Positions 8,303-16,466 of a stretch of DNA of 64,000 nucleotides are shown here, piece after piece (the first letter of the stretch is position 1; every line of letters starts with the position of its first letter). This DNA comes from a virus. The DNA is taken from positions 1-64,000 of IMG/VR virus record IMGVR_UViG_3300004369_000004, one strand, 5' to 3'. The notes beneath the pieces were generated by a model. That model did not search any database. It saw nothing but the letters and a program-made list of their open reading frames with translations, and was not told the DNA's origin. The translations under genes and the position numbers were made by a program.

Positions 8303-9283
8303 ATGAATCTATTTAATTTAGAATATGATGTTACTCTAGAAGAGATATTGAAAAGTGTATCAGAAGAACAAATCTTCTCTTACTATATGAATATTGATGT
8401 TAACTTTAAAAAGAAGTACACCAACCCATTTAGAGATGATACTCATCCTAATTGCTTTTTTAAAGTTTCTAAGTCTGGTATACTGTATTTTGTAGACTAC
8501 GGTTACCCTGATAATAGCTACCTGAATGCTGTAGAGGTTGTTATGATGCGACATGGCTGTAGTTATAAAAAAGCATTAAGTCATATCAAGACAGATTTGC
8601 TTTGCAACTTTGCAGCAAACTCCAAGCAGATTATTCAAAAGACTGTTATTAACAAAGAAGCATTTAACACTTCCAGTACAGAAATTAAGATTAGTCTTAC
8701 TAAGTTTAAGCAATCAGACGTAGATTATTGGGAATCTTTTGGGGTAACTAAGGAAACGTTAAAAAGATACAATGTTCGAAAAGTAGATAAAGTCTGGATA
8801 AATGATAGACTTTGGTATTTATACAATGATCTTGATCCTTGTTATCGTTACAAAGAAAAGAACCGATTTAAGCTATATCGTCCTCTTACTACTAAGAAGA
8901 ATAAGTTTAGATCCAATCTCTATGGCGGAATTCTCGAAGGTTACACGCAGTTACCTCAGTCAGGTAACACTCTCATCATAACTAAAAGCTCTAAAGATGT
9001 AATGACTTTAGCTTCTCTCGGCTTTAACGCTGTCGCTGTTCGCAGTGAGAGTACGCCTTTATCGGAAAATGCCTATAATATATTGAAAGAAAGATTCAAG
9101 AAGATTTTCTTATGGTTTGATCCAGACAACGCAGGAGTAGCAGGTGCATCAAAAATGAGTGAGAAGTATAATCTACCCATGTTTACTCATGATATCTCTT
9201 TTGGCAAAGACGCAAGTGATATCTACAAAAACAAAGGAAAGACCTTCTTAGTTAAATTAATTAAAGACCAACTAAAAAAATAA
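8303..9283 (+). CDS. DnaG-type primase (Toprim)
   Basis: A 326-residue protein. The N-terminal region (NPFRDDTHPNCFF, then FVDYG) follows the outline of the CHC2 zinc domain of DnaG-type primases but keeps only one cysteine, so zinc is probably not bound. The C-terminal half is a Toprim fold: TKSSKDVMTLASLG replaces the usual EGxxD motif with lysine where the glutamate is expected, and WFDPDNAG (D273, D275) is the DxD metal site. The same KS.KD variation is, from memory, seen in other phage primases. It would make RNA primers for the family A polymerase, working with the DnaB-type helicase upstream. Confidence 0.82.
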   Translation: MNLFNLEYDVTLEEILKSVSEEQIFSYYMNIDVNFKKKYTNPFRDDTHPNCFFKVSKSGILYFVDYGYPDNSYLNAVEVVMMRHGCSYKKALSHIKTDLLCNFAANSKQIIQKTVINKEAFNTSSTEIKISLTKFKQSDVDYWESFGVTKETLKRYNVRKVDKVWINDRLWYLYNDLDPCYRYKEKNRFKLYRPLTTKKNKFRSNLYGGILEGYTQLPQSGNTLIITKSSKDVMTLASLGFNAVAVRSESTPLSENAYNILKERFKKIFLWFDPDNAGVAGASKMSEKYNLPMFTHDISFGKDASDIYKNKGKTFLVKLIKDQLKK

Positions 9284-9285
9284 AT

Positions 9286-9924
9286 ATGTTAAATAAAAAA
9301 GAAAACTATGTAAAAAAAGAAACAATTACAGTAAGAAACCTAATAGGGCAAGTAATTGAAAAGGTTGCTGAGTTAGAAGAAATAGATAGTCTAAGAAAAG
9401 AGTATCTTGTTAAAAAAGTAATCAAAGATTCTAGAATCAAAAAGTATCTAACTAAGCAAATTGTTAAAACTGTTCCTATGGGTAAACTTGACTATACTCC
9501 AAGAGAACATGTCTCTAAATATATCAAGTATATTAAAGAGAATAAAATTAAATTCCCTAAACTGAACAAGTTAGAAACAAGAATCTTAGAATGCATTTCT
9601 GAATTTAAACATCTTGAAATGTTGATCTTAAGAACTCCTTCTAGAGAAAGATCTTATGTAGATGCTAGAATTATGTGTTACTATATTTTTAGACAAATTC
9701 TAGGATACACCTATGCAAAAGTTGGTCTAATCTTTTTAAGAGATCACTCTACTATTATTCATGGAATAGAAACTCATGAGTCTTTAATGGAGACAGATTA
9801 CAAGTACAGGAATGATTTTTATTACATAATGGATAAGCTCGTAGAAGAATTCCCAGAAGATTTTTACTCCTACGATGCACTGATGTTGAAGAATAAATAT
9901 GGAAACAGACAACGATCAATCTAA
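9286..9924 (+). CDS. protein with DnaA domain IV-like DNA-binding signature
   Basis: Of 212 residues, the last third contains RSYVDARIMCYYIFRQILG followed by a YAKVGLIF helix and RDHSTIIHG (R152, D153, H154, S155, T156). This matches the end of bacterial DnaA, where domain IV reads the DnaA box through a helix-turn-helix and the GRDHSTV signature. There is no Walker A motif, so the AAA+ part of DnaA is absent; the N-terminal half is lysine-rich and helical. A phage origin-binding protein, a factor titrating DnaA boxes, or a regulator are all possible. It starts two bases after the primase stop, which favours a replication role. Confidence 0.75.
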   Translation: MLNKKENYVKKETITVRNLIGQVIEKVAELEEIDSLRKEYLVKKVIKDSRIKKYLTKQIVKTVPMGKLDYTPREHVSKYIKYIKENKIKFPKLNKLETRILECISEFKHLEMLILRTPSRERSYVDARIMCYYIFRQILGYTYAKVGLIFLRDHSTIIHGIETHESLMETDYKYRNDFYYIMDKLVEEFPEDFYSYDALMLKNKYGNRQRSI

Positions 9925-10606
9925 ATGGGTAGATATACCAGACAGTTGGTATACTCATCTTAAACCTATAATTGAAACAGACTACTTTAAAAAGCTGTCT
10001 ACAGTTATTAAGAAAGATAGAGAAGTGGGTAACGTATTTCCCTCCAAAGAAAATGTGTTCAGGGCATTTAATCTTACCCCTCTAAACAAAGTAAGAGTAG
10101 TAATCTTAGGTATGGATCCTTATCCTAACTTATTTAAAGGTGAGCCTGTAGCATGCGGTCTTGCTTTTGCTCCTAGTAACAAACTATACGTTCCTCCTTC
10201 TCTTAGAATGATTCATGCATGCCTTAAAAACACTTTATATGATGGCCAGTTTAAACCTGTTACAGAAATGGACTTGTTAAGCTGGGCTAATCAAGGAGTC
10301 TTTTTACTTAATGCTGCTTTAACTGTTAAGGAAGGTAAAGCAGGTTCACATCTGCACGAATGGAATCAGTTTACTAATTACGTAATCAAGACTATCTCTG
10401 AAAAAACAAGTGGAACTATATTTTGTTTCTGGGGTAAAGATGCTCAGAACTTTGCGGGACTAGTAAACGAGAGATATCATTACGTACTTAAAGCTCCACA
10501 CCCTGTGTCGGCTGTATATAAAGGCGGAGATTGGGAGTGTAATCATTTTGAATTTATCAACGAAACTCTCAAAAAGAATAACAATCAAACGATAGAATGG
10601 CTATAA
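9899..10606 (+). CDS. ung: uracil-DNA glycosylase, family 1 type
   Basis: A 235-residue protein with the order of family 1 UDG motifs: VVILGMDPYP (water-activating D73), GLAFAPS, LLNAALTV, a strand TIFCFWGKDAQ, and the base-flipping APHPVS with H201. Motif A is usually GQDPYH; here Q is replaced by M and the final H by P. Otherwise length and spacing are normal, and an active enzyme is likely. It removes uracil from DNA, which suits a phage that also encodes dCMP deaminase. It overlaps the DnaA-like gene by 26 bases and the next small gene by 10. Confidence 0.85.
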   Translation: METDNDQSKWVDIPDSWYTHLKPIIETDYFKKLSTVIKKDREVGNVFPSKENVFRAFNLTPLNKVRVVILGMDPYPNLFKGEPVACGLAFAPSNKLYVPPSLRMIHACLKNTLYDGQFKPVTEMDLLSWANQGVFLLNAALTVKEGKAGSHLHEWNQFTNYVIKTISEKTSGTIFCFWGKDAQNFAGLVNERYHYVLKAPHPVSAVYKGGDWECNHFEFINETLKKNNNQTIEWL

Positions 10607-10794
10607 TCATATTAGATGTAGAAGACGTAATTAAAAAATATGTCAACAAAAGACTAGAAGATTTATCAGAAGTAAAGATGAAGGATGAATACGAGTATTC
10701 AGAGATCTGTGGCAGAAAAGAAGAGATTAAATTATTACTAGAAGCATTTTCTAAAAACGGTTTTGTGGATAAAAAGAATCCTTTATCGGATTAA
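10597..10794 (+). CDS. small hypothetical protein (65 aa)
   Basis: A 65-residue, mostly charged helical protein overlapping the glycosylase stop by 10 bases. It is the last gene before a hairpin terminator. No family recognised. Confidence 0.55.
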   Translation: MAIIILDVEDVIKKYVNKRLEDLSEVKMKDEYEYSEICGRKEEIKLLLEAFSKNGFVDKKNPLSD

Positions 10795-10856
10795 AGCAAT
10801 AAAATTATCCCTATACTTGTACTGTTATTCTTCCACATCCATATCTTCTAGCATGA

Positions 10857-10888
10857 GGGGCTGATTTTCATCAGTCCCTTTTGCTTTT
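10857..10888 (+). terminator. rho-independent terminator
   Basis: GGGGCTGAT at 10857-10865 pairs with ATCAGTCCC at 10870-10878 (one G-T wobble) around a TTTC loop, then TTTTGCTTTT. It closes the helicase-to-glycosylase unit. The 132-base interval 10795-10926 holds this terminator, the promoter that follows, and nothing else recognisable. Confidence 0.85.
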
Positions 10889-10910
10889 AAAACGGATTAA
10901 AGTATATTTG
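10880..10910 (+). promoter_or_regulatory. Bacteroidetes-type promoter for the DNA polymerase unit
   Basis: TTTG at 10880-10883, a 19-base spacer, then TATATTTG at 10903-10910. This matches the known Bacteroidetes vegetative promoter consensus (TTTG, 19-21 bases, TAnnTTTG). Its -33 box overlaps the T-run of the preceding terminator. Only 16 bases separate it from the ATG at 10927, so the transcript leader must be very short. Confidence 0.75.
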
Positions 10911-10926
10911 AGGATAAGACCAATTT

Positions 10927-11571
10927 ATGTTTCAAAAAACACCTAAAAAAATCCCAGTCAAAGGAGTAGCAAAGAGAGACGTCAGAGAAACTGTTTGCTC
11001 TGACTGTAGAAAAAATAAACCATACGCTAATAAAACTAAGAGACTCTGTTCATCATGCGTCAAAAAACTACAAGCGCAGAAAATAAAAGAAAAGAAGGAC
11101 AGAGAACGTAGAAAGAAAGCAGAAACAGTAACGCAAGCAAGACTTGATCAAGTTACTTCTTGGTTAATTAGAGCTGTCTACGAAGAAAAGTGTCATGCAT
11201 GCGGCAAAGAGATGCAGAGAAAGCATTTGCAATGCTGTCACTTTGTAAGTAGAACTAAAACAGCTACAAGATTTGATCTACACAACATGTTACCTGGATG
11301 CCAAGTTTGTAATATGTACACACCACATCACGTGTGGGAACTAGGTAAGTACATCAACAAGCTGTGGGGAGAAAACAAAACAGAAATATTATTAGAACTA
11401 GCTGGTAAACAGCTTAAGCTAAATAATGCAGATAGAAAAGAAATCTACATTATCTACAAATACAGTCTAGATAGAATCGAAACTAACGACTACTCGTTAA
11501 AAGAAAGAATTGAGATTCTTAAAGAAGCTTACTTCAAGTATCTAGATATTGTACAACCATTAATTAAATAA
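10927..11571 (+). CDS. NinG/Rap-type recombination nuclease with extra zinc ribbon
   Basis: A 214-residue basic protein. The N-terminus has a zinc-ribbon-like CSDC (C24, C27) and CSSC (C41, C44), then a lysine/arginine-rich helix. The core has CHAC (C89, C92), the HNH-like CCHFVSR (H105) and GCQVCN (C125, C128, N129). That spacing follows lambda NinG (Rap), a structure-specific nuclease acting on recombination intermediates. The C-terminal third is helical. It is first in a promoter-led unit with DNA polymerase, NinB-like protein and RecE-type nuclease, consistent with replication-coupled recombination. Confidence 0.75.
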   Translation: MFQKTPKKIPVKGVAKRDVRETVCSDCRKNKPYANKTKRLCSSCVKKLQAQKIKEKKDRERRKKAETVTQARLDQVTSWLIRAVYEEKCHACGKEMQRKHLQCCHFVSRTKTATRFDLHNMLPGCQVCNMYTPHHVWELGKYINKLWGENKTEILLELAGKQLKLNNADRKEIYIIYKYSLDRIETNDYSLKERIEILKEAYFKYLDIVQPLIK

Positions 11572-11576
11572 GACTT

Positions 11577-13577
11577 ATGATAGGATTAGTAACAGAAGAT
11601 CCTAGAGTAATTCAATCTATACAAGGCAAGAACGACAACATTATTATATGTTCTAAGGAGAATGCATTGCAAGCCTTAGAGAAACTAGAATGGATAGGAT
11701 TTGACTCAGAGACTCTAGGATTTGATCCTTATACGTCTGATCTGATCACTATTCAGTTAGGTTATGACAAGCATCAGTTTGTCATAGATGTCAAGAGTGT
11801 AGATATTAATTACTTTAAGGAACTATTAGAAACAAAGCCTTTAATAGGTCACAACCTAAAGTTTGACCTTAAGTTCCTTTACCACCAAAGAATTATACCC
11901 TACAAGGTATACGATACTTTCTTGGCAGAGAAAACAACCCGATTGGGTATAAAAATACACAGATCTTCTCTAGCAGATACTGTCAAAAGACACTGCGGAG
12001 AAATTCTAGACAAGAGTGTAAGAGCTAGCATCGATGGGAACTTTACTGTTCCCTTTGTTATATATTCTGCACTGGACGTAAAATACCTGCACGACATACG
12101 TGAGAAGCAACTAAAGATATTAGAAGAGAATAACTCTCTAAAGTCAATTGAACTAGACAATCGCTTTGTAAAAGTTCTTGCGTATATCGAATACTGCGGT
12201 ATCAAACTAGATGTTGGTAAATGGACTAGTAAAATCAACGCGACAAGAAACGAGTTAGTTCAAACAAAAGAAGAACTAGATGAGTATATTCTAGAGAACA
12301 AGATGTCTAAGTTTATTAATTATCAAACTAACTTGTTTGATCCAGATCTTAAAACAAGTATCAACTGGAACTCTCCAAGTCAAGTAGTAGAATTCTTTCA
12401 AGAGATTGGTGTAGACACTACCGTAGTAGAAAAAGGAGAAAAGAAAGATACTATTGAAGCTAGCCACTTAGTAAAGTTTAAAGATAAGTTTCCTATTATC
12501 GAGATGTATCTGGCTTATAAACAAGCGCAAAAAGACTTGGGTACTTATGGAGAAAACTGGCTTAGACTTATTAACCCTAGAAGCGGTAGAATTCATACTC
12601 AGTTCACTCAACTAATGAACACAGGTAGACTATCTAGCGGTGGTCGCAACAAGGAAACAGGAGAAGCTTATCCTAATCTACAGAACATTCCCTCTGATGA
12701 AGAGACTAGAAGTTGTTTTGTGGCAGAAGCAGGTAACACTCTTATTGCTTGTGACTATACAGGCCAAGAACAGATTGTTCTAGTTAACAAGTGTCTAGAT
12801 AAAAACCTACTTGAGTTTTATGATCAGGATCTAGGAGACATGCACTCATTTGTCGCATCTAAGATGTATCCTGAGCTTGATGGTATAGATCTTAAAGAGA
12901 TTAAATCTAAACATAAAGACAAGCGGCAAGCAGCTAAGGTTGCAGGCTTTGCTATTAACTACGGAGGTAGCGGCATAGGAATTGCAGATCAATTAGGTTT
13001 GACTGTTGAACAAGGTCAACACATCTACAATTCTTATTTCAAAGCATTTCCTGGTCTGAAAGACTACTTCGAAAAGACTAAAAAGTTTGGTCTTGAAAAT
13101 GGCTATGTGCTTATCTCTGACGTAACTGGTAAAAAGTCTTACGTTGATTTCTATGAAGAGTTTCTAGAAACTAAGAAAGAGATTGAAACTAAAGGCTATT
13201 GGGAAAGTTTTAAAAAGCACAAAGAAGCAAAGACTCCTACTTATTCTAAGCTAAAAAAAGATGTGTCTCTTTACTTCAGCAAGAAAGGAGATATTGAACG
13301 CATGTCTTTGAACTACCCTATTCAGGGTGAATCTGCTGAGATCACAAAGTTATCTTGTGTTTACTTCTGGGAAGACTACTTGATTCCTAATAATCTATTG
13401 TTTACTGTAAAGTTTGTAAACATAGTACATGACGAGAATGTAGTCGAGTGTCCAGAATCAATTAAAGATGAAACCTCAAAAGCGTTAGAAGATGCTATGG
13501 TTAAGTCGGGTGCTGTATTTTGTAAAAGGGTCCCACTAAAAGCGGATCCTTGTATATCAACTTATTGGAAGAAATAA
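11577..13577 (+). CDS. family A DNA polymerase with 3'-5' exonuclease
   Basis: A 666-residue polymerase. The proofreading domain is at the N-terminus: DSE (D43, E45), then GHNLKFDLKFL and a later ALDVKYLHD. The polymerase domain has TGRLSSGG and NLQNIP, motif A with ACDYTGQEQ (D393), motif B-type KRQAAKVAGFAINYG, and motif C VHDE (H618, D619, E620). There is no 5'-3' exonuclease domain, as is usual for phage enzymes of this type such as T7 gp5. It is the replicative polymerase, working with the helicase, primase and SSB encoded upstream. Confidence 0.93.
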   Translation: MIGLVTEDPRVIQSIQGKNDNIIICSKENALQALEKLEWIGFDSETLGFDPYTSDLITIQLGYDKHQFVIDVKSVDINYFKELLETKPLIGHNLKFDLKFLYHQRIIPYKVYDTFLAEKTTRLGIKIHRSSLADTVKRHCGEILDKSVRASIDGNFTVPFVIYSALDVKYLHDIREKQLKILEENNSLKSIELDNRFVKVLAYIEYCGIKLDVGKWTSKINATRNELVQTKEELDEYILENKMSKFINYQTNLFDPDLKTSINWNSPSQVVEFFQEIGVDTTVVEKGEKKDTIEASHLVKFKDKFPIIEMYLAYKQAQKDLGTYGENWLRLINPRSGRIHTQFTQLMNTGRLSSGGRNKETGEAYPNLQNIPSDEETRSCFVAEAGNTLIACDYTGQEQIVLVNKCLDKNLLEFYDQDLGDMHSFVASKMYPELDGIDLKEIKSKHKDKRQAAKVAGFAINYGGSGIGIADQLGLTVEQGQHIYNSYFKAFPGLKDYFEKTKKFGLENGYVLISDVTGKKSYVDFYEEFLETKKEIETKGYWESFKKHKEAKTPTYSKLKKDVSLYFSKKGDIERMSLNYPIQGESAEITKLSCVYFWEDYLIPNNLLFTVKFVNIVHDENVVECPESIKDETSKALEDAMVKSGAVFCKRVPLKADPCISTYWKK

Positions 13578-13584
13578 AAACGTT

Positions 13585-13818
13585 ATGGATTTAAATAAAT
13601 TAATAAAGCTACAAAAGGAAGGTAACTATCAAAAGAAAACTGCTTATACTAAAAATAAGCATAGGTTAGATGCACTAACAGACAAGATAGTAACAATCAA
13701 CGGAGAAACAGTAAGATACATAAAGCCCTTAAATAAAGGTCCTTATACTCTTGCTAAAACTACTAGAAAAGCTAAAAGGTATTTTAAGAATCTTAAGAAG
13801 TATAACGATTCACTATAG
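13585..13818 (+). CDS. small basic hypothetical protein (77 aa)
   Basis: A 77-residue lysine-rich protein seven bases after the polymerase stop. It ends with TAG, direct evidence that TAG is a normal stop here. The composition could suit nucleic acid binding or a polymerase accessory factor; no family was recognised. Confidence 0.6.
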   Translation: MDLNKLIKLQKEGNYQKKTAYTKNKHRLDALTDKIVTINGETVRYIKPLNKGPYTLAKTTRKAKRYFKNLKKYNDSL

Positions 13819-13820
13819 TT

Positions 13821-14261
13821 ATGTCCGTAAATAGAATAAACCTACCAGGTAAACTTTCTCTAAACATTGACGGGAAAGTTTACCTTAAGGTAGACAAAGA
13901 TTTACTTCAAGAGTATTTCAGAGAAATTCTAATGGGCTTACCAGAGATAGATGTGGAAGTCAACATTACTAGAGTAGATAATAAAAGAACTCTACCTCAG
14001 TTGGCTTATTTCTATGGATTTGTTTTGCCAATCATTAAAGAAAGATTTGAAGACCTTGAAGGAACTACGTTTACCAAAGAAGAAGTAATGACTATCTTAA
14101 AGTCTAAATTCTTTTACGAAGAGATTATGTTTGAAGGAGAGTTTCAAAGATTCCCACTTTCACTAGCTACAGCTAAGAAAAATGAAATCATGAAGTTTAT
14201 TTCAGATGTTATTACTTTTGGAAGAGAAATTTTAGAAGTTAAAATCCCAGATCCTGTATGA
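13821..14261 (+). CDS. NinB-like recombination-associated protein
   Basis: A 146-residue protein. The middle reads DNKRTLPQLAYFYGFVLPII, and the end has a FISDVITFGREIL helix followed by KIPDP. This resembles NinB-type proteins of Bacteroidetes phages, which usually have an RS.QN-YYWG-like segment and an IPDP end. NinB (Orf) binds single-stranded DNA and aids recombination mediated by RecA-type or annealing proteins. It shares a unit with NinG-like and RecE-type nucleases, a combination known from lambda-like phages. The call rests on pattern memory rather than invariant catalytic residues. Confidence 0.5.
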   Translation: MSVNRINLPGKLSLNIDGKVYLKVDKDLLQEYFREILMGLPEIDVEVNITRVDNKRTLPQLAYFYGFVLPIIKERFEDLEGTTFTKEEVMTILKSKFFYEEIMFEGEFQRFPLSLATAKKNEIMKFISDVITFGREILEVKIPDPV

Positions 14262-14617
14262 AAAAAGATGAATTTATAGAAGCCTTAGAAGAAGCAAGAG
14301 CGCTTAGATACAACGAAGGTAAGCTACAATGGTCTCTAGTAGACTTTAAGTCGCTGGAAGGACTTGTTAGAGTGCTTGAGATGGGAGCTAAGAAGTATGA
14401 CAGACATAACTGGAAGAAAGGTATGCCCGTTACACAAGTTTCAGAGTCTCTCTTGAGGCATATGTTTGCTTTTTTAAACGGAGAAGACAATGACTCTGAG
14501 AGTAAAGAAAGTCATTTAGCACACGTAATGTGCAATGCAATGTTTTTAGAATATATAATGAGGGAAAAGCCTCATTATGATGATAGATTAAAACCCAACC
14601 AAGAAAATGATAATTGA
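14258..14617 (+). CDS. dATP/dGTP diphosphohydrolase-like protein (DUF5664 type)
   Basis: A 119-residue helical protein with RYNEGKLQWSLVDF near its start, then EGLVRVLEMGAKKYDRHNWKKG, followed by SLLRHMFAF and ESHLAHVMCNAMFL. These acidic and histidine helices fit the DUF5664 / dATP-dGTP diphosphohydrolase N-terminal family. Members are thought to shape dNTP pools, and relatives occur in phages that replace adenine with diaminopurine. No PurZ-like gene is in the window, so base replacement is not supported here. The ATG overlaps the upstream stop as ATGA. Confidence 0.7.
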   Translation: MKKDEFIEALEEARALRYNEGKLQWSLVDFKSLEGLVRVLEMGAKKYDRHNWKKGMPVTQVSESLLRHMFAFLNGEDNDSESKESHLAHVMCNAMFLEYIMREKPHYDDRLKPNQENDN

Positions 14618-15596
14618 TGATAGCTATCTGAGTAACACTGCGATGAGCCAAAGTAGGCTTAAGCGCATTTTAAAACACCCTAAAGATTTCATAGAGTATG
14701 AAACATCTGAATTTGATGAGCCTAAAGACTCTATTATAATTGGAGACGGTGTAGACATGTTAATTACTCAAGGAGAAGACGCATTCTTTGAGAACTTTTT
14801 TATTATGACCGAAGAAAAGCCTTCAGGTCAGATGGGAGATTTTGTATGGAGTCTCTATGCGCATCGAAACAACGCTGATGCAGAAGCTATAGCTTATGAA
14901 TCTGCAGGATTTAAGCGAGACAGTATTGAGAAAGTAAGAGATCGATTCGCTAAAGAGGGTTCTAGTTATTACAATGCTTTGATTAACAGTGAAAACAAAC
15001 AAGTAATTAGTCCTCAGCAACACAAGCTTATTTACGAAATTAAAGAAAGTCTGATGACGCACAGATTTACCAAAGAATACTTTGAGAACAAAGAGAGGTA
15101 TGATGTGCACTTTCAGATCCCTCTTAACTTCACTTACAAAGACATAGCCTGCAAAGCTCTATTAGATATGGTAGTAGTAGATAAAATTGAAAAAACTCTC
15201 TATCCTATAGACATTAAGACTAGTTATGTGAAAACTCACTATTGGTATTCTAATCTATGGAAGTTTAGATATGATATTCAAGCGGCATTCTACACAGAAG
15301 GTCTTATTCAAAACAACTACAAAGAGAAATACGGAGTAGAAAAGATGAATAATTTTAGATTTATGGTAGAAAGTCAGACATCTCCAGGAAACCCTATGAT
15401 CTATGAGGTGTCTAATGAAATACTAGAGATAGGTAAATCTGGCGGCAAGTACGGAGTCCGTAATTTTGAAGGTTTTGATCAAGCAATTGATCGGTATAAG
15501 TGGCACACAGAAAACAATTTGTGGGAATATACCAGAGAAGATTATCAAAATAATGGAATTCGTTTCTTAACTTTGCCAGATGGAGATGACGAATAA
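14607..15596 (+). CDS. PD-(D/E)XK exonuclease, RecE/Cas4-like
   Basis: A 329-residue nuclease. The start YLSNTAMSQSRLKRIL and the IIIGDGVDMLI helix match the opening of the exonuclease VIII/Cas4-type PD-(D/E)XK family. The catalytic signature is LLDMV (D187), then PIDIKTS (D202, K204), followed by the QxxxY-type helix YDIQAAFYTEGL. Such enzymes resect double-stranded ends to give single strands for an annealing or RecA-type partner, here plausibly the Sak4-like ATPase at 6688. It overlaps the previous gene by 11 bases. Confidence 0.78.
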   Translation: MIIDDSYLSNTAMSQSRLKRILKHPKDFIEYETSEFDEPKDSIIIGDGVDMLITQGEDAFFENFFIMTEEKPSGQMGDFVWSLYAHRNNADAEAIAYESAGFKRDSIEKVRDRFAKEGSSYYNALINSENKQVISPQQHKLIYEIKESLMTHRFTKEYFENKERYDVHFQIPLNFTYKDIACKALLDMVVVDKIEKTLYPIDIKTSYVKTHYWYSNLWKFRYDIQAAFYTEGLIQNNYKEKYGVEKMNNFRFMVESQTSPGNPMIYEVSNEILEIGKSGGKYGVRNFEGFDQAIDRYKWHTENNLWEYTREDYQNNGIRFLTLPDGDDE

Positions 15597-16062
15597 CAAC
15601 GTAAAAGCTAGTAAGGAAATGGATTTATCTAAGTACAATTTAACCTCTAAACTATTGACAGGTTTAGTATTTAGCAGAAATTCTTTGCCGACTTTAGCAG
15701 AATTTGGTCTTAAGAATGTTTATCTAGATGACTATGGGTACAAATGTAAATATGAGAATTGCCTATTTTTCTTATTTAATATTACGAATAAGCATTATGA
15801 TATCTTTGAAAATAAGATCGCTCAATTTGAGTCTTTTTACGATTGGTATGATATAGACGAGTATAAAAGAATGCTGGTCTATAAAATTGGAGACGTTTAT
15901 TGGAATGATTTAAAAAAGTACAAACAATCCATTAGTAATGGATTTAGCGCAGATTTTATTGCCGCTGTTACTGTAAAGTCTGCCGTTATGTTAGACGGAT
16001 TAAAGTTAGATTACTCTAAAGAAATCTTTAGATATGAAGCTAACCTCACGGAAGCTAAATGA
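15580..16062 (+). CDS. hypothetical protein (160 aa)
   Basis: A soluble protein of up to 160 residues, rich in Y, D and K, overlapping the exonuclease stop. ATG codons at 15580, 15586 and 15619 are all possible starts; the earliest two fit the overlapping style of this unit. No domain recognised. Its stop overlaps the deaminase start as ATGA. Confidence 0.6.
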   Translation: MEMTNNNVKASKEMDLSKYNLTSKLLTGLVFSRNSLPTLAEFGLKNVYLDDYGYKCKYENCLFFLFNITNKHYDIFENKIAQFESFYDWYDIDEYKRMLVYKIGDVYWNDLKKYKQSISNGFSADFIAAVTVKSAVMLDGLKLDYSKEIFRYEANLTEAK

Positions 16063-16466
16063 AACCAAAGCACCAACTATACCAAGATATAGCACTACGA
16101 GTATCACAGGAGTCTTACTGTAAGAGATTACAAGTAGGAGCCATTATAGTCAAAGACGGTAACATTATCTCTTTTGGCTATAATGGTACCCCTAGTGGTA
16201 TGCCAAACAAATGCGAGGACAGTAATGTTACTTTTGTACACGTCCTCCATGCAGAATCAAATGCGATCACTAAGGCCTGCAAAAGTCCAATAAGCACCGA
16301 GAACTCTACTATGTATATTACTCATGCTTGTTGCGTAGAATGTGCTAAATTGATTATTCAAAGTGGTATCAAAGAAGTATACTACTTAAACGAGTATAAA
16401 GACCAAGCAGGTCTTAACCTTTTAAAAAACGTAGGAATTAAAGTATTTAAACTAACCAACTTATGA
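16059..16466 (+). CDS. dCMP deaminase-like enzyme (ComEB/CDA fold)
   Basis: A 135-residue protein with the zinc-dependent deaminase signature: HAE (H64, E66) and a CCVEC segment giving the zinc pair C92 and C95. The N-terminal CKRLQVGAIIVKDG and GYNGTPSG are typical of dCMP deaminases. The reaction is dCMP to dUMP plus ammonia, feeding thymidylate synthesis. Raised dUMP could increase uracil in DNA, which the uracil-DNA glycosylase at 9899 would correct. Coupled by ATGA overlaps to both neighbours. Confidence 0.87.
   Translation: MKPKHQLYQDIALRVSQESYCKRLQVGAIIVKDGNIISFGYNGTPSGMPNKCEDSNVTFVHVLHAESNAITKACKSPISTENSTMYITHACCVECAKLIIQSGIKEVYYLNEYKDQAGLNLLKNVGIKVFKLTNL

Noticed and set aside
11577-14617. 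Diaminopurine (Z) genome cassette
   Set aside because: Family A polymerase and a DUF5664-type gene are present, but no PurZ, MazZ or DatZ could be recognised.
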